Shown piece after piece: positions 45,372 to 56,101 of a stretch of 64,000 nucleotides of DNA; positions within the stretch are counted from its first letter, which is position 1; every line of letters begins with the position of its first letter. The notes under the pieces were generated by a model, which made no database searches, was not told the DNA's origin, and saw only the letters and a list, made by a program, of their open reading frames with translations. Source of the DNA: Tricholoma matsutake. Its lineage: Eukaryota; Basidiomycota; Agaricomycetes; Agaricales; Tricholomataceae. The stretch lies in NCBI GenBank assembly GCA_026075535.2, contig AP026549.1:7440001-7504000 (forward strand), in the 5' to 3' direction. Position numbers and translations under genes: made by a program.

Positions 45372-45508
45372 TGGACACACCAGAGGCGGTCCTAGCTATG
45401 GTGGAGGCAGCAAGCAACGATGTTCTGATGTGACTCTACTACATGTGACTGTCTAACTAGCTATGGTCACATGACTACCTGGAGTAGGTGCCCACACACC
45501 CTACTCCA
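45372..45508 (-). repeat. 5' terminal repeat of unit copy 3
   Basis: 137 bp. It opens with a 13-bp-arm hairpin, continues AGGTAGTCATGTGACC (compare AGGTGATCACATGACT in copy 1), and ends GGTGTGTCCA. Its length is close to the 126/135-bp repeats of copy 1. Confidence 0.6.
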
Positions 45509-46430
45509 GCGGTCCCTGCCATTCTTGCTGCAGGGGCCTCCTGCACCTCCCACACCATCTCCTCAGATTTATGTTTGATGTGCGTGCAATTATCGCACAC
45601 ATGCCCCTGCGTGCCCATCTTGAAACACAAAATCTTTTGATTTTTGCACCTATGCAGCTCCTCAGTAAGGGAAAAGCAGGTAGGGGGAAATAACACTCAC
45701 CTTTTACAAGGCAGGGCAGCTTGAACCCACACCTGCCTACTGTTGCCATGGCTCAGCCGCATTTTTTTGCTACTTTGGGAAATAAAATAGCTAAAATTCT
45801 GAAAATATTTGAGGACCTAGATCACATGATAAGCCAAGGGGTCCTCTGCCAACTCTAAGCGATCCGACCACCAGTTCTCATGTTATGTAAGTGGCTTAAA
45901 ATGCAGCTTCACAAGCCACCATCCAAGCCACTTAAATAACATGGGAACCGGTGGTCAGATCACTTAGAGTTGGCAGAGGACCCCTCAGCTTATCATGTGA
46001 TCTAGGTCTTCAAATATTTTCAGAATTTTAGCTATTATATTTCCCAAAGTAGCAAAAAATGTGGCTGAGCCATGGCAACACTACTGTGACAGTGACCTGC
46101 CCCTCGGGCTCCTCTGACTCCACCCATGCCTTTGACTTCACTTTCTTTTTCTTGGGAGACTTGCTCCCCTCTGCCTCATCCGCTAACCCTGTGGCCGCAG
46201 CCATCCACTTCTTTTCTGCTTTGTGCATGGTGGTTGCCTCCCTTTTCCACACCTCTGCCTCCCTGCATGCTACCTCAGCTTTGGCAGCCTCCTCAGTGGC
46301 CCTCCTCTCCTCTGCCACCCTCTGCTCCTCCTCTTCCTGCCTCTTTGCTTCCTCCTCGAGCTCCTTCATCTCCCACTCCATCTGTTCTTGTTGGGCCTTC
46401 ATTGTGGCCAACTTGGCATTTATAGAGAGT
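45509..46430 (-). pseudogene. Coiled-coil / Cys-motif ORF split by a MITE
   Basis: Frame 46411 downward: a long Glu/Lys/Arg/Ala coiled coil (EEEAKRQEEEEQRVAEERRA) and a basic segment KSPKKKKVKSKAWVESEEPEG. It is then interrupted by the MITE at 45738-46083. Beyond the MITE it continues with ELHRCKNQKILCFKMGTQG and HVCDNCTHIKHKSEEM, a paired-Cys pattern. The ORF is cut off by unit copy 3 at 45508. Proteins of this layout are frequent beside fungal transposons. The function is unknown, possibly DNA-binding from the Cys pattern. Confidence 0.45.
45738..46083. mobile_element. hAT-type foldback MITE
   Basis: 346 bp with long inverted arms: GTTGCCATGGCTCAGCC at the left and GGCTGAGCCATGGCAACAC at the right. 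About 150 bp of each arm pair around 45893-45925. It shares GTTGCCA.GGCTCAGC with the MITE at 840. An 8-bp target duplication is not exact: ACCTGCC lies before the left end and again 10 bp beyond the right end. Confidence 0.75.
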
Positions 46431-46573
46431 GCAGGGGGGACATACTGTATGAGTGGTGGTGGTAAGAGTCAACATTGGAATTTTTTCAACCAACTGCCAC
46501 AATTGGAAATTCAACCAACATCCTTAATTGGACTCAAACACCCATGTGCCTTGTAGGCTCAGCACTAAGGGGG

Positions 46574-47100
46574 AAATACTGTCATGAACCACTCCTCACC
46601 TGATTGGAACCTGCAACTATCTGACCCTTTTCCGCTCCCTGTCTCTCGTCCTCTTAGACCTGACTTCTTCTGATGTTTTCCAATCTTGTTTCCATCCACC
46701 TTGCACTGCCCACACTGCTGTGCACCAGGCTGCCTTTCAAGGCTGCCATCTAGTTTTGCAAATTCAACTACAGATTCCTGTGCGGCTCCTGCTAGGTAAT
46801 TTATCTATGCAGTCAAGACACTGCTGCAGCTCCCACTTCTGTTCTGCTTTTATTCCAAACTCTAGTATTTAAGCTTAGTTAGTTTTGACTTGTATTCCCC
46901 AGTTTGTATATTGACAAAGATAATCCAATCTCGTTCTCCTCCTACCTCTGTCTTCTGCTAAGAGTCCAAATTCCCTTTGACTCAACCTCTAGTTGCCCTC
47001 TGAAGTCCTGGTTCCATCTGGACTTAACCTAAGTTCCTTGTACTCATTCTCCCATGTTCACCCGCACTTACCCACTCCTCCTTCCACAATCTTTGTCTAG
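46574..47100 (+). mobile_element. Candidate solo LTR or LTR fragment
   Basis: A purine tract AAGGGGGAAATAC is followed by TGTCATGAACCACTCC, a plausible LTR start. Further on come a TATTTAAGC promoter-like site at about 46865 and a pyrimidine-rich downstream region. No second copy or end is evident. Assignment is by layout only. Confidence 0.35.
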
Positions 47101-47217
47101 AAATTAGGACACCAGATGAGTTGAAGGGTGCAGCTTCTTATAAGCTGAAGCCAAGTCCTTTCTATTTCCCCTCCACAAATCCGCTACACCCTGACAACCT
47201 TCCATTATCAACACCCA

Positions 47218-47870
47218 TTGGGTCCATCCAGATTCCAATGTCCTCCCTTGGTTCAGTTCTTAACAATACTGTCAAATAACTGTCATTAGACTCCAATTGG
47301 TTCCAATAGATAGTATGATAACTATGGTGAAATATTTCCTCCCAAGTTTCTTCATAATCCATACCATCACCTTGGTATACCATATTTGGCAGGGTATGGT
47401 CTATGTTGAAACTCAATACCATTAATACTGTCAAATAACCATCATTAGACTTCAATTAGTTCCAATAGATAGTATGAGAGGTTTGATAAACTGTTTCCAC
47501 CCAAGTTCCTTCATAATTCATACCATTGCATCAGTATACCCATATATGGCTGGGTAACATCTATCTTAAAACTCAATACCCTTTATACCATCATATAACC
47601 ATCATTAGACTCCAATTAGCTCCAATAGATAGTATGATAACTATGGTGAACTGTTTCCTCCCAAGTTCCCTCACAATTTATACCGTCACCTTAGTATACC
47701 CATATCTGGCAGGGTATATTGTATCTCGGAACTCTATACTGTTCATACCATCATTTAGCCATCATTAGACTCCAATAGACTATTAAGGTTTGTATTATAA
47801 CTTGTATGGACAGGTTTCTCCCAAGTTCCCTCACAATTCATACTGTCACCTCAGTCAACCATGGGTAATT
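47218..47870 (+). repeat. 160-bp tandem repeat, three full and two partial copies
   Basis: Units start GTTCCAATAGATAGTATGA at 47300, 47459 and 47619 (159, 160 and about 152 bp). A partial copy precedes 47300 and another follows 47771. Units share CCCAAGTTCC.TCA.AATTCATACC and GGCAGGGTAT. No coding signal is conserved between units. Confidence 0.85.
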
Positions 47871-48376
47871 ATTTGCCGCTGGACTTGGCCTGAAGAACTA
47901 GGTATATACAGAAGGAGGTGGGACAGATTACTTGGCATCGATGCTATTCAGGATGTTCACTTTGCAGGTATGGATCACACTTGATGACCATTGGAAGAAG
48001 GAACTGGATTCCTTTTATCAGTTAATGATGTTAGTGGAATGTATGCAAATATGGAGCCTTGAGAAGCTACACCATCTTATTGAGTAATTCCCTGCAACTT
48101 GGATGTCCATGGAAGCATACCTGTACTGAAAACTCTATCCTTTTCCATGTGGTATACACTTTATTTCATTCCAGAGAAAGACTCCATAGCCAAGGTGTGG
48201 GATATACTAGGACAAGCCCCTGGTTATATTGCAAGAAGCCAAGAAGTTAGATGAAATGGAGCTGGATGATCATCACAGTAGACTAGAAATGCTGTTTTCA
48301 CATTGTCGGTGCCTACCAAATAGCAAGAGAGAAGGACAATATACAATATGGGAGGTGCATAAGGAAGAGGTCACAT
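47871..48376. other. No gene recognised
   Basis: Short plus-strand frames (up to 64 codons) without motifs. Sequence such as GATGAAATGGAGCTGGATGATC near 48250 may be a decayed coding remnant, but no family is apparent. Confidence 0.35.
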
Positions 48377-48656
48377 TGTTGGGAAACCCTCAAGCTTGAC
48401 TCCATTGGAGACTGGGGGAAAGGGAGGAAGACATGCTATGCCCCTACCCATTTGGGGCCAGTCACTGTAAGACTGTGGTAGGGGGGTACTTATAACCTCA
48501 CATGAAAGAATATGACTAGTGTGTATTTCTGTGTATATGAGGTGTGAATAAAACTTAGGCAAGCTGGATAGCTGAGGCCAGCTATGTCTGGTACATTTTG
48601 TGAGGTCACATGCAAGGCACATGACCACTGCCCATACAGGGCAGTGCCCCCTTACA
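48377..48656 (-). mobile_element. Candidate LTR
   Basis: A segment TGTTGGGAAACCC...CCCCCTTACA on the plus strand has TG/CA ends on both strands. On the minus strand it is preceded by a polypurine tract (CAAGAGGGGGAGAA, 48670-48657), as before a 3' LTR. Plus-strand TTATAACC and AATAAA words (48490, 48546) would suit the opposite orientation, so orientation is uncertain. Only one copy lies in the window. Confidence 0.45.
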
Positions 48657-50620
48657 TTCTCCCCCTCTTGGTGTGGCCATTGTAGCAGAGAAGACAGTCT
48701 AGCTGAGGTCCATTGACTAAGGTCGGCTCATCATGAGGTACTAGGTAAGCTGGTCTTAAGAGGGGAGTGGCAGTCAGCAGAACACCCAAGCTGGGAGCTT
48801 GTTGGGTGGTATTGGGCGTGTAATGAACACTTGAAGACATGATCAACACAGCAATCAACAATCAAAAACTCAATCAACCAAGTCATGTGGAGAAAACGTC
48901 AAAAAAGAAAAATGCGTAGATGATGATTCTGTCATCAAAATCAAAAGAGTAGAGAGGGATGACTCCCTTGCTGTGAATTTGAGAAGTAGTAATATAAAAC
49001 TGGGCCTGAGGGGCTGTGGAACTCGAAAACTTGAGGACTTATCTTAATTCTACACCTTATTGTGCAGAGGACTTGTGTGGGACTTTGAGTGTCTTGAGGT
49101 AGAGATTAGAGAGGGAAACATGAAATGTGAGTCAAAAGAGAACTTGTCCCATTAGAAAGGTGGGAAGACACCTAAATACAACTGAGTCAGGTAATGCATG
49201 TGAAAAATGATCGCACACATTCTCTTGCACCAATTGGACCGAGGAATGCGAAAGCTGGGATCAAACTGAGTGTTTTTGGGGAACTGAACAATTATAGGAT
49301 CATGGATTTGGCTGCTGACTAAGCTGAGCATGTGATATATGACCTACAAGCATTTCTTTCTCCTTGAGCTGATTTCCTGCCCTTTAGACCTCTCAAGAAC
49401 ACAGTCTTCTTGAAGTCTAGGTTCTATTACCTACAACAAGCCTCAAAAAACACTATTCTAGCCTTTTTCCTCACATTACAGTTGTCACATCCTTTCATCA
49501 CCCATGCATGAACACCCATATCCCTGTTTACTGAACTCGCACCTCCCACGGCCATCTTTCCCTGATTTTTACTGTCAAACCCCATTTCTCTCCCATTTAC
49601 CCCTCCTTCCACGGTTCTCCTGCACTTGACCTTTTGGACTTGTGGGCCTCAGGGAGCCAGTGTTCTCATTATGCATGGGCAGGGTCCATTTGTACATAGT
49701 TATACAAACATACATGTATATAGCGGTCTCATACAATCTATGGTGCAGATGTGCCATTGTCTCTCATTGATTGTGATGGAAGCATTGCCCATGTTTGTTC
49801 TGCTAGGGATTTTTCTTCCCTTGTCATTCTTTTTTTTGTTCCTTCCTTGTTTCTTTTTCTTTATTGTTAAGAAATTTTAATTATAAGTTATAAAAATTTC
49901 TTTCTGCTTGGTTGGCACAGGATGGTGTGGTAGGGTAATGAGGCCCACTTGTAACCCCCTACCTTTTATTTCTCTCAGCATTTGCATCGCTGATAGTTTT
50001 TATTCTATTTTTACTTTCTAGCTCCTTCTTCTCCTCCCAACACATCAAATACATGACATGTTTGCTCCCTTGGGCTACACCACTGTCAACAGGAGGGGAC
50101 AGTTCCAGGCTTTTAATTAATTAACCTTGCATTTGAGGTTTCTTTGATCTATTTATAACATATCTAGGCAACAGTCCGGTACTCAATCTGACACTTATCT
50201 TCTTTATGGTAGTCAAAATCCGAACTCAAGAACACAGTCTAGGTTATATTACCTACAACAAGCCTCGAAAAACACTATTCTATCGCCAAAAGCTATAGCC
50301 ATTTGTAACACTTATAAAGAAGCTCAAGGAAGAGAGAAAAATACTATCAAGAACATTTTTAGGTATAATTGTTGAGTCCTGGTCTCAGTGTTTTGCAGGC
50401 TGGGAATTGCTTGGGGATTGGTCCATCATTGAGGCTCTCTATTTGTGGGACATGACTTGTGCCCCCAGCAAGTGCAGAGAGCACTCCAATGAGACTTCTC
50501 AACCTGATTGTCCAGTTGACCAGCCCATCAAGTTCAGATCTTGACTACCAGAAAGAAGATAAGTGGGCACCAACTCAGAAGATTATGAAGGTTACTTGAA
50601 CAGCGAGCATGAGTATCTGT
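48657..50620. other. No confident gene; 60-bp direct repeat
   Basis: Frames are short and broken on both strands. A direct repeat (CTCAAGAACACAGTCT...AGGTT.TATTACCTACAACAAG...ACACTATTCTA) occurs at about 49392-49451 and 50224-50282, bracketing about 770 bp of pyrimidine-rich sequence. The first copy has an 11-bp internal duplication. It may mark an insertion or a duplicated target. Confidence 0.4.
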
Positions 50621-50639
50621 CTGGCCTATGTGCTGAACC

Positions 50640-51826
50640 AGTAGAAGATGTTCAGAAGGCAGACTATATTGAGCTGCTAATGAAATTATATCATCTCCAG
50701 CATGTTCCACAGTACTGTTTTATTGCATGCTACTGATGTTGCATCTATGCAGAAAGGAATCTGATAATGCAAAGGCTGAATATGACTGACTTGATTGCAA
50801 CATCATTCAAAATGGCTACACTCACAAGAAAATTACTGAGGTCAAGACACAATATAGGACAACATTCTCATGCTGGCTTGCGCACAACAAAGAAGTATGT
50901 TGTTTTGAGGAAGAACATCAAATCACAGTGCGCTGGACTCCAAGCTCTCCTGAATTCAACAATGTGCTTGTGATTGTATGACAGTGCACATATTGCAAGG
51001 CACTTGATGAATTGGAGCATCTCTTCATTAAGTGTTTGATGGAGTTAACACAACTAGGTATGATGGCATCAGTATGTGGTCCGATATTTCAAGTTGCATC
51101 TGAGTTGTCTTATGTATTATAGCATACAAACTGTGTGATAAGATTGGAAAGGCACTCAGGACTTGCACAGAAGCTATACGACGTGCACTGGAGAATTACA
51201 ATAATGTGGCTGCCCAACTAGACCCACCTCGTGAAAACCTTACATGGATGAAACTCATGGATACAACTACATTGGCTGATTTTGATCTACTTTGAGACTC
51301 ACGTCGAGATATATTCCAGCAGCTGTGGGCACAGCCTGTTCATCATGAGGCAATGAACTTGTACTTTGGCATCAAACATGCAAAGGAGGAAATTGTATGG
51401 CTAAACATCAAAATACAGCATCTCATCACCTTTATGATTGACAATCACCATGCATATTACTGAGCCATTTCTTCTCATATGATAGATGATCCTGTGCTTG
51501 CTAATAGACTTTCACAACAATGGCAGTTTTGTGATTGCATTCATTCCAAAATTGCTGTTCATCTACATCAAACATCACAATTGAATGGGTTTACAGGCAC
51601 CCTTTTGCCAGGTATCTGAGTGGGATGTGATTCCACATGTGATGCAGGTGGGCTTCCCTCTTGGGCAGAGAACATTTTGGGCCTGGTGGAGAAATATGAA
51701 GAGATGGACAAGGATGTGGAATTACCAAGGGAGGTAGCTGCTGATTCAGATTTAGTTGTTCAGCTTCTCCAAAATATTTCTCTTCAGGACGAAGTAGATA
51801 TGCAGTCACTTGGAAACACTACTTAG
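50640..51826 (+). pseudogene. KDZ transposase-associated protein, C-terminal remnant
   Basis: Readings in order: ADYIELLMKLYHLQHVPQY, HAGLRTTKKYVVLRK (50870), KALDELEHLFIKCLMELTQ (51000-51056), a probable intron (GTATGA about 51057 to TTATAG 51121), then AYKLCDKIGKALRTCTEAIR, TTTLADFDLL and AQPVHHEAMNLYFGIKHAKE, ending in an acidic tail at TAG 51824. This is the pattern of the C-terminal half of KDZ (Kyakuja-Dileera-Zisupton) associated proteins of Agaricomycetes as I know them. Three in-frame stops (51293, 51461, 51617) are all TGA where the family has Arg. The N-terminal half was not found upstream. Confidence 0.55.
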
Positions 51827-51964
51827 TTACAAATAATTTGTATCTCATTCATTGTTAACTTTGCTACCTTTCAGGAATTGTGAACAGCTCAAAGATAGAG
51901 AAAGTTGAATGTTACAAGTCAATGCAAAGATGTAAAATGCTTCACTGGGTTACTATTAGTGACT

Positions 51965-52223
51965 TAATACTGTATTCACAATGCTAACCTTGCTATGAGC
52001 GAGCATGTTCTCAGCATCAACATAAAGGTTTGTCCAGTTACTAGTAATGTACTTTACTGACTTGGAGGTCAGTTATAATTACCAGTCTGCTTAATGCCAT
52101 ATTCACAATGCAAACCTTGCTATGAGTGAGCAAGCATGTTCTCAATGTCAACATAGAAGCTTGTCCAGTTACTAGTACTATACTTCACTGACTCAGAGGT
52201 CAATTATAATTACCAGTCCAATG
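51965..52223 (+). repeat. Tandem duplication of about 126 bp
   Basis: Two adjacent units (51965-52090 and 52091-52223) share TATTCACAATGC.AACCTTGCTATGAG, GTCCAGTTACTAGTA and AGTTATAATTACCAGTC. They differ by small indels and C/T changes. Noncoding, directly downstream of the KDZ-like remnant. Confidence 0.75.
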
Positions 52224-52789
52224 TTACATCATGCATCATGCACCATTGATATCCACATCATTGCATGTCATAAGCATAAGTTTGTGATAGCATAAGTTAT
52301 AATAATTAATGCTGCAGCCAGCAGTTTGCACTATGAAGCTACTAATTGCAATCAATTATCTTAAGCTTTTTCACATGACATTGACAAACCAATATCTCAC
52401 TGCTTACTTCTACTGACTTGAATCGATTCAGCTGTATCGTAAAGCCAACCTAGCTCTGGACTGTACTAGTCACTAGACGCTCTTGAATATACACACTCCT
52501 CACAGCAACTTGATTCAAGAAATTGATCAGTGTGTTGATACACAATCTTTGTCACTGGCAAAACTCACTGGCAGGCTACTATTTCATCTTCTTGAAATGA
52601 TTTCACCTGCATTGCAAGACTGTTTGACATTATGAGATCATACTTTCCAGGTTTGGATAATCTGGGGTCAAGGTCAGGGCCAATCAGAATTTTGCATTTA
52701 TATCCAGCCTAACTCGCATGTGTACTCTCACTGTCTTCCTGCTTCATGATCCTCATCTGCACTGTACATCATGCCATTCAAATCTAGTG
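52224..52789. other. No gene recognised
   Basis: AT-rich spacer with only short frames. It contains CATCATGCATCATGCACC and similar short repeats near 52230. No terminal repeats or motifs were seen. The last 100 bp may belong to the 5' end of the gene that follows. Confidence 0.35.
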
Positions 52790-53668
52790 CTCATCTCAAC
52801 CACCCATTAGGTGTCAAAGGTCCTCCACCAGCTTGGTCCAAACTCAAGTTCAATCCAATTGGAATTTTCTATCTGTGACACCATCTTGGTTTCCTATCAC
52901 AGGAGCCTGGTATCTTCAAACAGCACCAGCAGTAATTTCTTGCTGCAGACATTGCCTGGTTTGTGGCAGGTGCATCTGAGGATGGCCAGCACAGCATGAG
53001 TCAGGACACTTTCCATCCTTCTTTCCATGCTTTCAGAGAGAATTCTACTGCTGGTAGAAACAGTACCACTCTTTGGGCAAATCTGCACCAGAACATTCAT
53101 CAGTTGATCTTTGACCTGGTATGTCCAGCAGTAATTTAATTATTCAATCCAATAACATGAGCATACTGGCAGGCCACAATGTTAGATTGGGTCTATGGAG
53201 GATTGACGATGGTTCTTCATGTGGAAGGTGCAACAATTCCAGGTGTGCCAGTTCTTCCCAAGTATCTCAAGGCCAATGTCTACTTACCACCACATATTAT
53301 TGCAGAGCAGCCCGAGTAGCGCTTTAAGGTCTGGTCCATAGGACCAGAAAATAACCACAAACTGGACCAAACTTTCACTGATTGTAACCAGACTTTCAGT
53401 TATGGTTTTCGAAAGTTTGAGATGTTGCGGTTGCAGTTTTGGCAGATCGTGTGACTGCTCTAGACCATCCAAAACTGGTTATCACTGATTGGAACTGGAG
53501 TTTCGGATCATGTTGCCAAGGTAGGTGATTACCGGTGATTGTTTACATTATTTTCTCACACACACTTCTACCCTCAACAACCTTGCCTCCCTTGTCCCAC
53601 CTCCACCACCTCGTCAACCCCCTACAGCCGCCGCTCCCACCAACTAATGAGGACCACAAGCAACAAAT

Positions 53669-53771
53669 GGGCCCAAACAACGTCTATTGTCATTTGGGTC
53701 CTAGGTATGTTTTTTCTTTGTTTGTTTCATGTTTTTATCAAATGACTAACTTTGTTTTGTTCATCTTTTAG
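53669..53771 (+). repeat. Hairpin-plus-intron module 7
   Basis: GGGCCCAAACAACG..GTCATTTGGGTCC hairpin (53669-53701), CTAG, GTATGT at 53705, GACTAAC near 53744, CTTTTAG ending 53771 (67 nt). Shortly after comes a second donor-like CACCTGGTAAGCACC (53820), which also occurs at 20462 after module 5. Confidence 0.65.
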
Positions 53772-53963
53772 GAGCTTTACTACTACTGCCAACCTACACG
53801 TGCTGACATGATGCGCCCACCTGGTAAGCACCATCTGACCACTCCACCCATGCCACATCACTGACTCCCCCTAACACCTCCAACAATCCACCCACCCCAA
53901 TCTAGTGAAACTCAATGGCAATGTGCATGGCTGCAATTGTGCCACATCACACTGCAATGCAAA

Positions 53964-54062
53964 CCCAAATGACAGCAACTGTCATTTGGGCCCTTGGTAT
54001 GTTTTTTTCCCCACTCGTTTCTTGTTTACATCAACTAACTATTACTTTTCTTTGTTTATTAG
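53964..54062 (+). repeat. Hairpin-plus-intron module 8
   Basis: CCCAAATGACAG CAA CTGTCATTTGGG hairpin (53964-53990, perfect), GTATGT at 53997, AACTAACTATTAC, and TTTATTAG ending 54062 (66 nt). It follows module 7 by about 190 bp. Confidence 0.65.
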
Positions 54063-56101
54063 GATATATCTATGATTACTACCTGATGAAGATGATGACT
54101 ACAATGAACCACTACCAGAGCACCCTCCACTGCCGCCGCAAGCCCTCTGTGCTCGTGGGGTGGATATGAAGTTCACAGCAACACAGAGAATGCCCAACAA
54201 ATCCAACGCCAGTGCCAATGTCAATGATCATGGACAATGATGGGAATAGGCCAGGACAGGAGAAACACGGGAGATGATGGATGCATGCAATGGGGATCAA
54301 AGAACACAGGGAACAACAAACACAAGCAATGATGGGGGGAAAACAATGAACACGCAACGAAGTGGGGTGGGGGATGACAAACATGCAATAAGGGGGGTGG
54401 GGGGGATGATGAACGTGCTATGACACAGCACCTGCCTCTAGCTTCATGAGCCACTGCTTGTGGGGGGAGACTGCAGATGCTTTTCTTTCTTTTGTTTTTG
54501 TTTTTGTTTTTGTTTTTGTTTTGTTTTACTCCAGCCCCAGCCCCACAAGCCTCTGTCCTTGTGGGGTGGATATTTTTATTTTTTCTTAACTATACATACA
54601 TTATGACATAGCCAGTAGGTCCCATAACCAGTCCTAACCAGTGTTGAACTGGTTGGGACTGGGTTCAGTGTAGGACTGGTCAGAACCGGTCAATAAACCG
54701 CACACAAACTGCAATAAACCAGTTTATTGCGGTTTCAGTTATGGTTTTGGAGTATATAGAAAAATGTATAACTGGTTTGGTCTGCAGTTTTGGCCTGAAA
54801 GAGAAAAAAACCGGACCGAACTGGACCTTAAAGTGCTAAGCCCAAGTGCCACCACAGTATTGCAGGAATTGTACAACAATTCATTGAGAAAATTGGCATA
54901 GCTACTGTTGAGCGATGGACTGCTGCAGCATGGAACTTTGGTTGGTCTCTGATGCAGACAGGTCAAGTTGTAGCACTTTCATCATACTATCCCCACACCA
55001 TCCCTCCTCCAGCAACCATTGGGTCTGCCTACTATATCTTCTGTGGTTGCCCTTATGGGTCACTTGTACCTGAATTAGCCCCTGCCTTGCAAACTGGTAT
55101 CTCCACTGCCACACCCATCATGCCACACCCATCACAGTCAAGCAATATGTATTCAGAAGAACCTGACTCCACAACCTTGCTTTTGGTAGATACCACCAAA
55201 AAAATTGCCGAACTAGAAGCACAATTGGAACAGGGATCCCAAAAGGAGGAGGAGCTAAACTTGGAAATTGCCAACCTTCATGAAGAGCTGGCAGCCACAT
55301 TTTCCACACTTTGCACTCAGGAGGCAACCCTAGCAGCACTGTCCTGTAGTGATCGTGTTGGCATGTCAACTTCATCCAAGCCCACCACACCTTCATGGTG
55401 TGCTTCACCTTATCCTCTTCTCCCTGATTTATCAAGCTTGGAAAAAGCTTGTGCTTTGCATGCTTCTCCATCAAAGTCTTCATCCTTTTCTAAAATAGAA
55501 CCCTTAAAGCTTCCTCAGAATTTTCCTGGACAGTCTCAGGCTGGTACTTCCCTGAATACATTGCCTGCAGCTTCTGAAACCTCAGTTAGCCAAACTCCAT
55601 TTACTATGTCTAAACCAAAAGTGGTTACCAGTGTTGCAATTTTAGGTCCTGCCACCATGAGAATCATTAAAGCAAATGACCTCATTGACATGGTGCCTCT
55701 GCTTGCTCTCATTGCTCAGAACAAACCAGCCTCACAGTGGGGAAAATTACTTAGCATGTTATCAACCCCTGACAAAGTTCATTCCTCTTTGTTGGATGCA
55801 ATGTCTGAAGATTGGATTGCAGAGGAAATGACTGAGGCAGGCTCTGAGGGCAGTGATGAAGATTAGGCTTCTAGCTTAGATCAGAAATATGATGCAGTTA
55901 TTTTTCACAATTTCTGTTTTTGCTGCTCTTTTTTTTCTCCAAGTTGCTGCCATGCCAGAGACCTTTGATATTTCCTTTCTTTGACTAGAACTTTATTTTC
56001 ACTGTCACATTCTTGTGAAAAGGGATGGTGGCTACCTCCAATGCTTGTTGACTAGCTAAGATAGACCCTTATTTCATTACCACTCCTAAAAAAAATCTTG
56101 T

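Larger units (their letters stand above)
42100..45508 (-). mobile_element. LTR-bounded non-autonomous unit, copy 3
   Basis: The 5' terminal repeat at 45372-45508 (TGGAGTAGGG..CCTACTCCAGG to GTGTGTCCA, 137 bp) is followed by TCATGGTGATGAGAG, matching the copy 1 primer-site region. The 3' repeat begins TGGAGTAGGGTGTGTGGGCA at 42243, preceded by GGATGTGGGCAGA. Only its first 35 bp match closely, then a 22-bp insertion and divergence follow, so its left edge (about 42100) and target duplication are unresolved. It contains the cargo ORF copy 3 and a hAT insertion. It interrupts the coiled-coil ORF at 45509. Confidence 0.55.
53317..54838. mobile_element. 1522-bp hAT-type element with hairpin/intron modules
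   Basis: Ends TAGCGCTTTAAGGTCTGGTC and GGACCTTAAAGTGCTA, flanked by AGCCCGAG (53309-53316) and AGCCCAAG (54839-54846), an 8-bp duplication with one mismatch. Subterminal GGTC/GACC words and internal modules resemble the element at 8419, which is similar in size once its nested insertion is removed. A TTTTTG microsatellite lies at about 54494-54527. No transposase. Confidence 0.85.
52790..55866 (+). pseudogene. Uncharacterised gene split by a hAT element
   Basis: Pieces before the insertion read SQDTFHPSFHAFRE, ILFNPIT..YWQATMLDW and VEGATIPGVPVLPKYLKAN, then HIIAEQP. After the insertion the same frame continues CHHSIAGIVQQFIEKIGIA, TVERWTAAAWNFGW and YYIFCGCPYGS, followed by a 304-codon open stretch to TAG 55864. 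That stretch holds a short coiled coil (KKIAELEAQLEQGSQKEEE), a Ser/Thr/Pro-rich middle and an acidic end (EDWIAEEMTEAGSEGSDED). No known domain is recognised. A possible intron lies near 53117-53130. The 3' part is well preserved, but stops in the 5' part suggest a pseudogene. Confidence 0.4.
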
